A stretch of 64,000 nt of DNA from Hyalella azteca (lineage: Eukaryota > Arthropoda > Malacostraca > Amphipoda > Hyalellidae): the NCBI RefSeq assembly GCF_000764305.2, contig NW_025946912.1, positions 85,298 through 149,297 of the forward strand, given 5' to 3'. This document shows, in pieces, positions 34,115-43,620 of the stretch. A model generated the notes under the pieces. That model was not told the DNA's origin and did no database searches. It was given only the letters and a program-made list of their open reading frames with translations. The position numbers and the translations under genes were made by a program. The stretch's first letter is position 1; each line of letters begins with the position of its first letter.

Positions 34115-34613
34115 GTGAACACAATTTTGCATCATCACAATTCTTTCGCTTGAATTAAAAATTTAAAAATATGTTGTTCAAAAATCAAATACTTACATAT
34201 TGATAAGCACCTAAACTTGCTCGAGCCTATACTCAAAAAATTGTTTAGTCTTCAATCAATTATAAATGCGATAAATTCAGCACCATAAGTTTTGATTGTC
34301 GAAACAAATTTGATCTCCTCCTGTGTTTCCACTTATTGCATCTGTGACACTTTATGCATGAGGCATGAGTGTTTATTTTGAGCCCGATAAATTTCTGTTC
34401 CGGCATCGAAATAAGAATATTCGTAGCATTTTCATGAAATTTAAAAAATTAAATTATAATTATGTGTTAGCAGTGTATAGGGTTTAGTGAAAAGGAATTT
34501 TTGCTTACTTTTCTTCAATTAAAAGATGAATAATTTCATAATATCTTTCGATGCACTTGAGCATCGATGTTCACTTTATACATTATTATTTATCTACGAA
34601 CATTTTGTTGCAG

Positions 34614-37082
34614 AGAAAACTCAACTACGAATTCTTATACCGCGCGTGGGAGGACCTCAACGAAGGCTACGGCCGCTACGGCGATGGCAGGCTGCAACGT
34701 CAGCGTTTCCATCACCGCGAGGAGCGCAGCGACGGTCAAACCAAAGGGCAGTTTCGCTTGCGTCTGCCTAACGGTAGAGTGCAAATCGTCAGCTACCAAC
34801 AGATGGACGATGAATACCTTGCTAAAGTTGCTTATCTGCTGCCGGATCTTGATAATGATTGCTTGGGTATAGACACAGGCTGTGCTCTCGGTCTTGACAG
34901 ACTTGAAGTGGGACCATTTGAAAGTCGTAATGGAGATGTGAAGAAAGCAGACTTCACCGAAGAGGATTATAAAACTGATCACAGCCTCAGATATCCATCG
35001 AGTATCTCTGAAAATCCAGGTTATCAATTGACATCAAAACAACTTCATCAGGAAAAAACATTTGAGAAAAAACCTTCAACATTTGCCGGCTTCGTGCATC
35101 CACAATACCCCAGCGTTGCGCCGCTACCAAACAATCTCAATAAAAATTCCTTTACGACCGAAAGTATTTTCCAGGACATGAAAAATTCAGGATTGGTATA
35201 TGGTATCAACAAGCAAGTATTTGTAGCAAATGGATACAATCAATTGCCGCAAGTGAACTTTGATCCAGACGCACGCATCATAATACCCTTACCTGACAAA
35301 TCAGACCGCCAAGGCGGCACTATTGAAGGGAAGAAAAATACTGGCCACGAGAGGAGTAAGAAGATGAGACCATACTTCGATCCACTGCTCCGTGATGTCC
35401 CTAAGAAAAAAATTCCTTCTCGCTTCTCGTTGCAAGGTCGCCCTGAGTATTATATTCCCGGTAAAGTTATAATTAATCCTCCAATGGGACATACAATTTA
35501 TGCCAACCCATCGGCTACACCCCAAACAGAACACAGACCTCAGAAATTTGAACATGGGTATGTAAGAGACTTCCATGCGCTGGGACACACATTAACCGCG
35601 GAACCAATGAAAATTATTCCCCCAACGACATATCGTCCACCATACTTCCCTGTTGCCATAAACGGCGATGATCCGGGTATCTCATCTTCACGATTTCAAA
35701 TACCAAATATTTATCATCCGTCAAACGCAGCCAACGAGTCTCCTCCACTCAAAAGCAATGTCAATTCTCTTTTTAGAAATTCATCTGACGCACACAGTAA
35801 TTTTTGGCGTTCGCGTAATCACACTCAAAGTGTAACTACAAACCATAAAAACATTAATGTTCAAGACTCATTCAAACAGCAGCAAATTAAAAGTCATCAA
35901 GTGCAGTTCCAAAGTTCATTCTCATCACGACAACCACCCCCGCCGGAATCACATCATGCATCAACTGCGTTCAATTTACACCAGTCTGACTCATATCCTC
36001 GAGTGCCAAATTTTCCCAGTGCTCTGGATAACTTGCATCAAAAAAATACTTTTCAAAGTCCAAGTACTATTTTCAGATCGCAGGTGCCGAATAGAAAGCA
36101 TACTCCTAATTCAATTGGAACCACTCCTTCTTCAGCAACCTACCCTTCTCCTTGGTCAAGAACTCGATCTCCACAACCTTCATCATTGAATGAGCAAGAA
36201 AACTCTTCTAAACCAAGTGCGCTCCCACCGTCGTCCATATTATCTGCGATCGGCGCTCCGCTTGACCAATTTGTAAATCAGCACATTCACATCCCACCTC
36301 AACCCACCACAAGAATTTTGCCGAACCAGCCTATTGTAACTTACTCTGGGTTCATGCCTTCAACATCGTTTGAATTCCTTGAAGGCCCTAGGGCCCTGGA
36401 TTCAAATTCACTAACCAGAGCATCAGTTAATTCTCACAATGTACTGCATTTGTCATCTTCTGATTTATCAAGTCTGGATTACTCATATCTGAATTATGGA
36501 ACAAATTTCCCGACAAGTGTTTCAAATCATGTCACTAAGTCCCCTGTGGCTGGAACTGCAAGACACGAGGGCTCTCTATCTAACTCGTCCGCACATGGAA
36601 ATCATCTTCCTTTTTCCGTGCACAGAAATCCAAGAAAAACCACATCAGTCCCAGGACTAATTGATAAGCACCATCTGCCCCTGCCTAAAAATGCAATTCG
36701 TGTACAGAATTCTCTGGCTACCCCTAGCATCCCCGTCACATTGCGGCCAGAGCCAAATGGAGTACGCACAAGTGAAGTTCGTTCTAGTGAAGGTGACATC
36801 TCTTCATTTTGTTGCCATTATAGTCTGCACCCGGGCCTTAGCAATGGTGAGCGCAAACCAAGTAAGATCAACTCTTCTATTCGTCCAAAACCATCAATAA
36901 CGATTGATGCATCTGTAGAAACTAATAATACTGGCAAATCGTTTTATCCTATCTATCCTTATCTGTCTACTCGTATGCTTCCCATCCCTTATCCAATGAT
37001 AATACCGATTCATCCATTAATAAAAAGAATGGCTCTTCCTGTACCTCGACAAATACCACCTGTGATTAGTTACTCATTATAA
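34614..37082 (+). CDS. Cuticle protein with divergent R&R domain and long disordered tail
   Basis: After acceptor ttttgttgcag the frame runs 822 codons to TAA. The N-terminal part (first ~90 residues) reads KLNYEFLYRAWEDLNEGYGR, then DGQTKGQFRLRLPNGRVQIV followed by SYQQMDDEYLAKVAY. This follows the Rebers-Riddiford pattern (G-x-F/Y...P-x-G-x-x-x-x-V-x-Y...A-x-V) of chitin-binding cuticle proteins. The remainder is low-complexity, rich in Ser, Pro, Asn, His and Gln (for example RQPPPPESHH), ending in a proline/isoleucine motif PYPMIIPIHPLI and PRQIPPVISYSL. It is probably secreted into cuticle and binds chitin; the tail could be matrix or cross-linking. Joined to the upstream exon it would be about 970 residues, far longer than ordinary R&R proteins (100-300). 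Confidence 0.85.
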   Translation, partial: RKLNYEFLYRAWEDLNEGYGRYGDGRLQRQRFHHREERSDGQTKGQFRLRLPNGRVQIVSYQQMDDEYLAKVAYLLPDLDNDCLGIDTGCALGLDRLEVGPFESRNGDVKKADFTEEDYKTDHSLRYPSSISENPGYQLTSKQLHQEKTFEKKPSTFAGFVHPQYPSVAPLPNNLNKNSFTTESIFQDMKNSGLVYGINKQVFVANGYNQLPQVNFDPDARIIIPLPDKSDRQGGTIEGKKNTGHERSKKMRPYFDPLLRDVPKKKIPSRFSLQGRPEYYIPGKVIINPPMGHTIYANPSATPQTEHRPQKFEHGYVRDFHALGHTLTAEPMKIIPPTTYRPPYFPVAINGDDPGISSSRFQIPNIYHPSNAANESPPLKSNVNSLFRNSSDAHSNFWRSRNHTQSVTTNHKNINVQDSFKQQQIKSHQVQFQSSFSSRQPPPPESHHASTAFNLHQSDSYPRVPNFPSALDNLHQKNTFQSPSTIFRSQVPNRKHTPNSIGTTPSSATYPSPWSRTRSPQPSSLNEQENSSKPSALPPSSILSAIGAPLDQFVNQHIHIPPQPTTRILPNQPIVTYSGFMPSTSFEFLEGPRALDSNSLTRASVNSHNVLHLSSSDLSSLDYSYLNYGTNFPTSVSNHVTKSPVAGTARHEGSLSNSSAHGNHLPFSVHRNPRKTTSVPGLIDKHHLPLPKNAIRVQNSLATPSIPVTLRPEPNGVRTSEVRSSEGDISSFCCHYSLHPGLSNGERKPSKINSSIRPKPSITIDASVETNNTGKSFYPIYPYLSTRMLPIPYPMIIPIHPLIKRMALPVPRQIPPVISYSL

Positions 37083-37478
37083 AGCGCAATTATATACTTT
37101 AGTTTTACGATATTGCACTACATTGCCCAAAGACTGGGATAGATTTTTTTTTTCTTTCCTGGCTCAACGAGTCCCCTAAATAAGTTATGGTTCATTGCTT
37201 TAGAAAATTGCGGACTGTGTGAAAACGCACTTGTGGCAAAGTTCAAATTTCTGCATTAAACCATTTGTAATGTGTTTTTTTCATTCAGTATTTTAGTAAG
37301 ATTATCATGCCTAAGCCTTATCAGAACCTTCCCATAGTAGTTTCCCACGATTATATTAGTTTGAAAGATCTTGCCGTCATAAATATATATCATTATATCG
37401 TATCAGACACGCTAGCAAAAAAAAACAATAATGATAATATAACGAAGATGCAATGTAAGAGACGAATCAGTCGATTTG

Positions 37479-37484
37479 AATAAA
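37479..37484 (+). terminator. Candidate poly(A) signal of the cuticle gene
   Basis: The AATAAA hexamer lies about 400 bp after the stop codon. A second AATAAA lies at 38165-38170. Which one is used cannot be told from sequence. The region 37083-38330 shows no other feature. Confidence 0.45.
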
Positions 37485-38332
37485 TTTCGATGTATATTTT
37501 GCACACAAGACGCAAAAAAGGATTAGTGTTCTCATTTCAACGGAGCAGCCATTCATCTTCCATAGCAGATTAACTACGCGCGAATAGTTCTGAACTGCAA
37601 CTGCAGTCTCAATGAAATTAGAAATTTATTTTTGGTCGTTGGTATTGTACTCTATTTTGTGTGTATTTTAGACAGCGAGTAACCGACAAATATAATCATT
37701 GCTTACTATTCTTAGCTATTGGATATTCTTATCCTTGAGGCGAATGTTTGCAATGGTTTGACACCACTTGCATGCAAATGATGAATGACGGGCAGAATTT
37801 TAATTTCTTGTAAGCGTCTAGTGAATATATTCAGCAGCATCGTGAATGAAGGACAAAACGACTTAACATAATTCCATTAAAATATTCTTGTACACGTTGT
37901 TCAGAAGCAGGGATACGCGCTGGCAAATATTTTCATTTCTATTCCATGCATGCGACTGAGTTAGCAACAGGCAAAGTGACCTTGTAACCTTGCATATATT
38001 AGTGCATATATTACAACGGTATAGTTAGGCAGAAGTTCGGTATCTATGCGTGTTATTTTCAAACTTGCATAAATTACACTGTAAACCTAGCATTACCTTG
38101 CCTGAAGCAAACGCTGTGCAATCACTTATATTCAAAGCGCGGCCGGTCGAAGTCACCTAGTATGAATAAAGTGTTGTCCCAAACGGTAATCTCACCGTAA
38201 CTTTCAGAGGCATTGTTACTGGCTGCTCAAGCGATTGGTGAACGAACGAACTTTACCACGTGCATCTTCACTACTCACGTAGATCCAGTTAAAAACATAG
38301 GTAGCTAAGTGCTTGATCTATCAACGTCTAAA

Positions 38333-39121
38333 GGCCCGTTCACACTAGGAGCAACAAACGGGCGTCAAGCGCCTCATCGCCCCTCTACGTGCGCTTCTTG
38401 TGGGCAACGCAGCGATTGACGAGCTAGCGATTCACGGTTGCTCTGCCTCATGCAACACAAGCGCCGCACTCAGTGGACGGCTGTCCGTGGTCTGGCGAGG
38501 TTGTCTGTATACGCTGGTCCTTCACTGTGGCAACTAGCGTCACACTTGTTTGGACTCGCTCTCTAGTAGAGAGGCTAATTGATGTGTGTAGAGACCATGA
38601 ATGCCTGTACAGTTCAGTCAAAGTAGAATAAAAGTCGAAATGCAAAATAACAAGCTCTGGTGAGAATAGTTGAAGTTTTAAGAAACTTTTGTGTACAAGT
38701 CACTATTGACGAGGTTCGCAAGGAAATTCATACGTTGCGTTCGCAATTCCATCGTGAAAGGAATTTCATTGCAAGTGAATTCCATCTCAATTCTATCATC
38801 CTGCTTCTGAATGAGTGGCATTATTTTCTTTAGCAGACTGTCAAACAAGTCCACTGGCAGTCTAGTATAATTTTGAAAGTCTGATGCATTCGGAACTGAT
38901 AATTCTTTATAAATGTAATTGTGTAAGCCCCCTCTCTTCTTTACAACCATTTTTTCACCCAAATACGGTGACGCCTACATATTTTCTTAACAGCAGCACA
39001 CCCGATAATAATGGCCCACAGATCAAATTCGGACACATCCATCCTCACTAACTTCAAACTGGCAATTAATATTCAAAGCGCGCGGTCTCGAGCTACCGCG
39101 TACAGAAATAAGTGTGAACGG
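38333..39121 (-). mobile_element. PIF/Harbinger deletion derivative
   Basis: The terminus GGCCCGTTCACACTA at the left is mirrored by AGTGTGAACGGG at the right (39109-39120), giving a short inverted repeat typical of animal Harbinger elements. Subterminal AAGCGCC/GGCGCT motifs occur at both sides. The interior encodes only the N-terminal part of the nuclease. At 790 bp it is far shorter than an autonomous element (3-5 kb), so it is an internal deletion derivative. Confidence 0.6.
38678..39010 (-). pseudogene. Harbinger nuclease, N-terminal fragment
   Basis: On the minus strand, RRHRIWVKKWL is followed, after a one-base frame slip, by RGGLHNYIYKELSVPNASDF and RLPVDLFDSLLKKIMPLIQK, with QDDRIEMEF after it. 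This is the characteristic N-terminus of HARBI1-like nucleases (family pattern R-x-x-G-x-Y-x-x-L-x-x-E-L, then F...R-M/L...F-x-x-L-L-x-x-I-x-P-x-I-x-K-x-D). The DDE catalytic core is absent. It is inactive. Confidence 0.75.
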
Positions 39122-39869
39122 GTGTGGGCGGTAAGGCGCTGCAGCAAGCGCCTGTTGAGCGGTTTTAACTACGGCGTAGAGCGATTGTAATGGTGGCTTA
39201 CTTATCATTAGCTCGCTGGTTCATTTCCATGAAGGGGATTTGTACCTTTGGCTTTTAACATATAATCCCTTAGTCTACTCTGCCCTTTAGCAGGCTTACG
39301 CACGGACAGGAGTATTTAACCTATTCACGCTAACCCGGCTCACAACCTTCTTGCAGCTAATGACTGGCTCTACTTGCATTTTTGGACCGCCTTTCTAACT
39401 TCTTGCAGCCAATGAGGCTAGGTTAGGTCCGCTCAGGTTTGTTTTGGGTGGAGAAAGGTTGCTGCTCGTATAGGTTAGGCCTGCAGAGGTTAGGCCAGAG
39501 GAGCTTTGGCCAGATGCAGTATGGCCTCGTTTACCTTTGGCAAGCTTATTTTGTGGCTTTGGACATCCGGCGCTATGGCTTTGAGCACTTGACTTCATAG
39601 GCCGTTATGCACTCTAGCGTTCTTACGTATGGAAAAGAATATGAACTAAGTGTGAAGCATGGCAAAGCTGGCCTCCGGCATGCGCCCCAAGAGAAACACA
39701 AGTAATCCCAGACCTACACGATAACTTAGCCCGGGAGCGGTGAGGAAGAAAGGGCCAGTAGAGCCTAGAGGGGCGGCAGTTCACTAAGTCGAAGTCGGAA
39801 GTTCGTACGTTTGTTTGACGATTTGTACACAACACGTGCAGAACCTGAATCCGAATCGAATAAATTCTC

Positions 39870-40135
39870 ACGAGCTAAAGATCACCGTTTGGTAGTTAGG
39901 AATTTATATTCAAAATTTCGTTCGAATCTGTATAGTAGTTTGGAAGAAATTCTTTGATCACTGCGAATTTCGGCCCGTATCACCATATAACCACCGAATG
40001 AAGGTGAAATTTAAAATTTTTTCACGAGCTAAACATCACCGTTAAGTCTGTTCTAAGTTTTATCTAGCTGCGTTCATTAGTTTGGGAGATATTTCTTGAT
40101 CATTGAATTTGGATATTGGCCGTGAGACCAGCTGC
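39870..40135. repeat. Two-copy direct repeat (CACGAGCTAAA)
   Basis: CTCACGAGCTAAAGATCACCGTT at about 39868 recurs as TTCACGAGCTAAACATCACC at about 40021. Both are followed by a related stretch including TAGTTTGG(A/G)AGA(A/T)AT and TTGATCA. The spacing is about 153 bp. The block joins the dispersed repeat that follows. The preceding stretch 39230-39860 shows only degenerate GGTTAGG motifs (39419-39500). Confidence 0.55.
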
Positions 40136-40570
40136 GAGGGAGCGCAGCCGTGCACCACCAATTTTGTGCACCAATAAGCCCTGAATCGAACGCCTTGGAT
40201 CTCTCCGGACCTACACCAATCAGCCGGGCACCACTCGGCTTCGTCCCCTTCCGGCCTTGACCACCACCTGCCGTGCACCACCCGGCCGCGGATTGAATCT
40301 GACTTCCGGGCATCGTTAAATTACGTAATTTTACGCCCACCGCATCTGAGATTAGGTTTCAGATAGCATAGTTCTGTTCCAAAATTTATCGTCCTTCGAC
40401 AAGCAGCCGTTCGACCGAGGGCTGGTTCGACCCACGGCCTAGATACGGACGACTTGAAGTGTTGAAGGCTACGTTCCGGAAGGCAGGAATCATGATGGTC
40501 CATTACATCAAGGGCAGTGGTGGTCTTCGGCAGGCGACCCCAGCTGCGAGACGTACTGGCCACGAGTCCG
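40110..40570 (-). repeat. Dispersed repeat shared with 51750-52170 (inverted)
   Basis: Both strands' frames give matching peptides in the two places: KTTTALDVM(D/E)HHDSCLPE and VKLRNLTM(P/H)GSQI(Q/R)SAA. At DNA level, motifs such as CATCAAGGGCAGTGGTGGTC here match GACCACCACTGCCCTGGATG there in inverted orientation. The second copy lies inside the nested hAT-like element, so this may be a relic of the same element family. The frames are not convincing genes. Confidence 0.7.
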
Positions 40571-40689
40571 GCCGTAAACGAGGTCCGAGCCTCCCTGAAT
40601 TTCTAGTGCTAAAACACTTAAAAAACTGTAAAAAAATATATTGTTTTACTACATGGGGTTTTATTTGTGAAGTATACATTAGGGTTTAA

Positions 40690-40832
40690 CATTTCTATTT
40701 TAAAATTGCAGCATACTAAATATCTAGAAAGAGGCGTTTGTTTTTATATGTCTGTCGAAGGGGGAGTAGGGCGCTAGAGATTCACTGGGGAGCCAAAGGG
40801 GGCGCCAGCCTTAAAAAGTTTGGGAACCACTG
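40690..40832 (+). mobile_element. Right end of a truncated hAT element
   Basis: The sequence ends AAAGTTTGGGAACCACTG, the complement of the common hAT terminus CAGTGGTTCCCAAACTTT. The preceding GGGGGCGCCAGCC and GGGGAGCCAAAGG stretch is the usual context for such ends. No matching left end was found in the window, so it is truncated. Confidence 0.6.
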
Positions 40833-41643
40833 AACTACAGGGAGATTCACGGAAACTTCCTGTTTTGTATTTCGCGTCAAGCAGCCAAATGTAGGAAAGG
40901 GCGAGGAGTATTTTATATGAAAAGCAAGGTCATGAAATTTTGTTTCGCGTTCGGCAGGAGCGGCTCACTTTCTGTGTGTTTACAGCCAGCGAAGCGGACG
41001 CTATACTTATACTCTCCACCATTGATATGCTGCTGCTATATAATCACGTACAGGGGGGTTTGAGGTCAAAGATTTCACTCGAGCCATTTTTCCCAGGAGC
41101 TCACCCGATAGAATCTCATGAAAATTGGCACAGACACGTACGCATATTTTGTGTATCAAACCTTCTTGCCGGATTTCCGAAATTTCTACTCCTTCCCCCC
41201 CAAAATTCTCAAAAATGGGGGAAATTTGATCAAAAAAATACCTAAAATGAGGTTGCGGAAACGATCACAGCTCAAAAAGTTACTAACTCAGAGCGATGCG
41301 CTTGATTTCAAACAAAAGATAGAAGGTTGGAGTGTGTTTGGGATTTCGAACGATTTTTTGTCGTTTCAAAACTTCATCCACAAAATTGGGGTCAAAGTTG
41401 AACCTAAAAAATTTTTTTCGGCCAATTTTCGGTGGTTTTTCTACTCTCACGGCCAAAACGTGAAATTTTTGCCATAGTGAAAGCGGAAAAAGATGCGTCT
41501 TGTTGAGACAAACACGCTGGGGAAACGGATTTTAAAAAAGCTTAAAACTCACAAAGTTGTGAGGAAAACATTGATAAACTTTTTACCAACTTTTTCACTT
41601 TCTCCTTCACAACTCTACGGAAAAATTTTGTAGATTTTTTAAC

Positions 41644-41700
41644 AACTTCATTCATGAAGCGCAAGTCATTCATGAAGCACAAGTCATTCATGAAGCACAT
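41644..41700. repeat. 18-bp tandem repeat, three copies
   Basis: Three successive copies of gcacaagtcattcatgaa with minor changes end just before the piggyBac terminus. The stretch between the hAT end and this array (40833-41643) is GC-poor with several tracts of TTTTTTC and no gene I can support; the open frames 40940-41245 and 41118-41477 overlap in different frames and look like chance. Confidence 0.75.
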
Positions 41701-42736
41701 GATCTTAGCTTTTAACCCTTTCCACCCGGCTATATGATGGAAGTTATTTTATGTTTTTTTTTGTGTTAATTGTGCTTTATGATCCTCTATTATAGTTTCT
41801 ATGCTACTAAAATAAAAAAAAAACAATTAATATCAAAAATACTGATCCGGGACTCCAGAGTCCCGTCAGGGCTCGCGGTACATGTATTAGTCGTATAGTC
41901 ATCACACGCGATCCCTTGTATTATGCTCCAAGATATGTACAATATGCACTTATTAACAATAATAATGAATAATAAAACACGTTTTGCAGTAAACATTTTT
42001 GACTTACAAAATTAGCACAAAAAACAAATAAAAGAATATATTTTCAGCATAAAAAGTAGCTGATTTTTTTAGCCTTGCTAATACAATTGATACAATGTAA
42101 AAGCTAATCAGATATTTATTATCAGTAAGTATATAGAAAAAATAATCTGAATGAAATATTAATTTATGATGTAGGATAATAACTTTGGCTTATGTGACAA
42201 GGGTTGAGTTCTGACCGTGATCGAGGACGCACGTACGTGTTTGCGGGTCCCAACATTCTCACTTTTTACTATGCCGGTTCGACTTATCTTTCGAATTTGT
42301 ACCGAAACGATTTCAGTGAAAGGTTCAATTTTAGTGCAGTTTAGTAAAAATTGGGCGAATAGTGAGAAAAACGGCTAGTACAAGTGTTTTATTCCCGATA
42401 AATGCCGTGCATGAATCGAGGGAAAGTTTGTAACGTCTTGTGAACCCTCGGCGATCGCCTGTCACGGAGAACAACGGTGCCTTGAGACGCTCAGGCCTCG
42501 CCTTCCTATACCCTCCCCACCCTACACCTCCCCCTCTCCACCCGCTTCACGCGTCCATCCCTTGTTCCCCCCCCCCGGACACCCTTTGTCTTTCCCTCGC
42601 CAGCTGCAGCTCAGCTGTTCCTCCAGCCGAAATTTTTTAGGGAACTTTACTATACTCAACTCAGTTTTGTACGTTTCTCCGTCCTTTTCTGTATTTCTCT
42701 CCGTCCTTTTCTCCGTTCAAGAGATCTAGTTCGTGC

Positions 42737-43620
42737 NGGCAAAAACAATGAACAGCAAGCTTACAGCATGAGAAGACACGGTTGCAACGAGAGGGTTATG
42801 ATTGAGAAGTCTTGCGTGGAAAAAGATCTTGGAGTTTGTCGACAAGGAGCTAAAATTGTATAGGCATGTTGAAACGCAAGTTGATACATCCAATAAACTG
42901 CTTGGGTTGATCAGACGCTCCTACGAGTACCTAGATATAGAAATGATGAAGCTGTTGTTCACCTCTGTCGTGCGCCCGAACCTAGAGTTTGGAAACGTTG
43001 TGTGGTCACCGAGACTTGAAAAAGACAAAAATTTAGTTGAGAGTGTTCAAAGACGTGCAACAAGGATAATCCCAGGATTAAAGGGCAAGTCTTACCAAGA
43101 AAGATTGAAGATTATGAAGCTTCCCAGTCTCCGTTATCGTCGCCTGCGCGGTGACCTCATTGAAGTATACAAGTATACTCATGGTTTGTACAAGGTCCCA
43201 GAAGGATTACTAGAATTTGAAACAAGAACCAACACCAGGGGCCACAGCTATAAACTAAAAAAACTGCAGTTCAACTTATCCACGCGACAACATTTCTTCT
43301 CGCTTCGAGTCACTGACATGTGGAATAGCTTTCCTGGAAGATATTGACGCTCCGAGTATGAACGCGTTCAAGAACAGACTAGACAAGGCCATGCATGAGC
43401 ATATGTTTCGTATGAACGCGTTCAAGAACAGACTAGACAAGGCCATGCATGAGCATATGTTTAGTCTTAAAATGCCTCGTACCCTACGGAACAACTGATA
43501 TCTAGGAGCGACTTTTAATCTACCGACCGTTGAAAAGATCTGATCAAAAGGCCAGTCTAGCCAAGAAAAGTACAAGAATCGGTGACAGGCCTATTCTTTA
43601 ATGCCGAAGATACTATACTA
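42737..43620 (+). mobile_element. CR1-like LINE, 3' half (copy 3)
   Basis: It starts at an ambiguous base (N at 42737) and immediately reads as reverse transcriptase C-terminal region: KNNEQQAYSMRRHG, then HVETQVDTSNKLLGLIRRSY, LLFTSVVRPNLEFGNVVWSP, ESVQRRATRIIPGLKGKSY, RYRRLRGDLIEVYKY and QHFFSLRVTDMWNSFPG. A one-base slip lies near 42822. After the frame, a 54-bp unit (starting tatgaacgcgttcaagaaca) is duplicated in tandem at 43357-43464. The 3' UTR and a short tactatactatac tail end it at about 43617, and the next copy begins there, head to tail. Confidence 0.85.

Noticed and set aside
34526..35027. Overlapping frames on both strands at the start of the R&R exon
   Set aside because: Shadows of the cuticle exon; the phase-0 frame alone gives the R&R pattern and stays open for 822 codons.
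41118..41477. 119-codon plus-strand frame after the hAT end
   Set aside because: It overlaps another equally long frame, has no domain, and lies in T-rich, repeat-like DNA.
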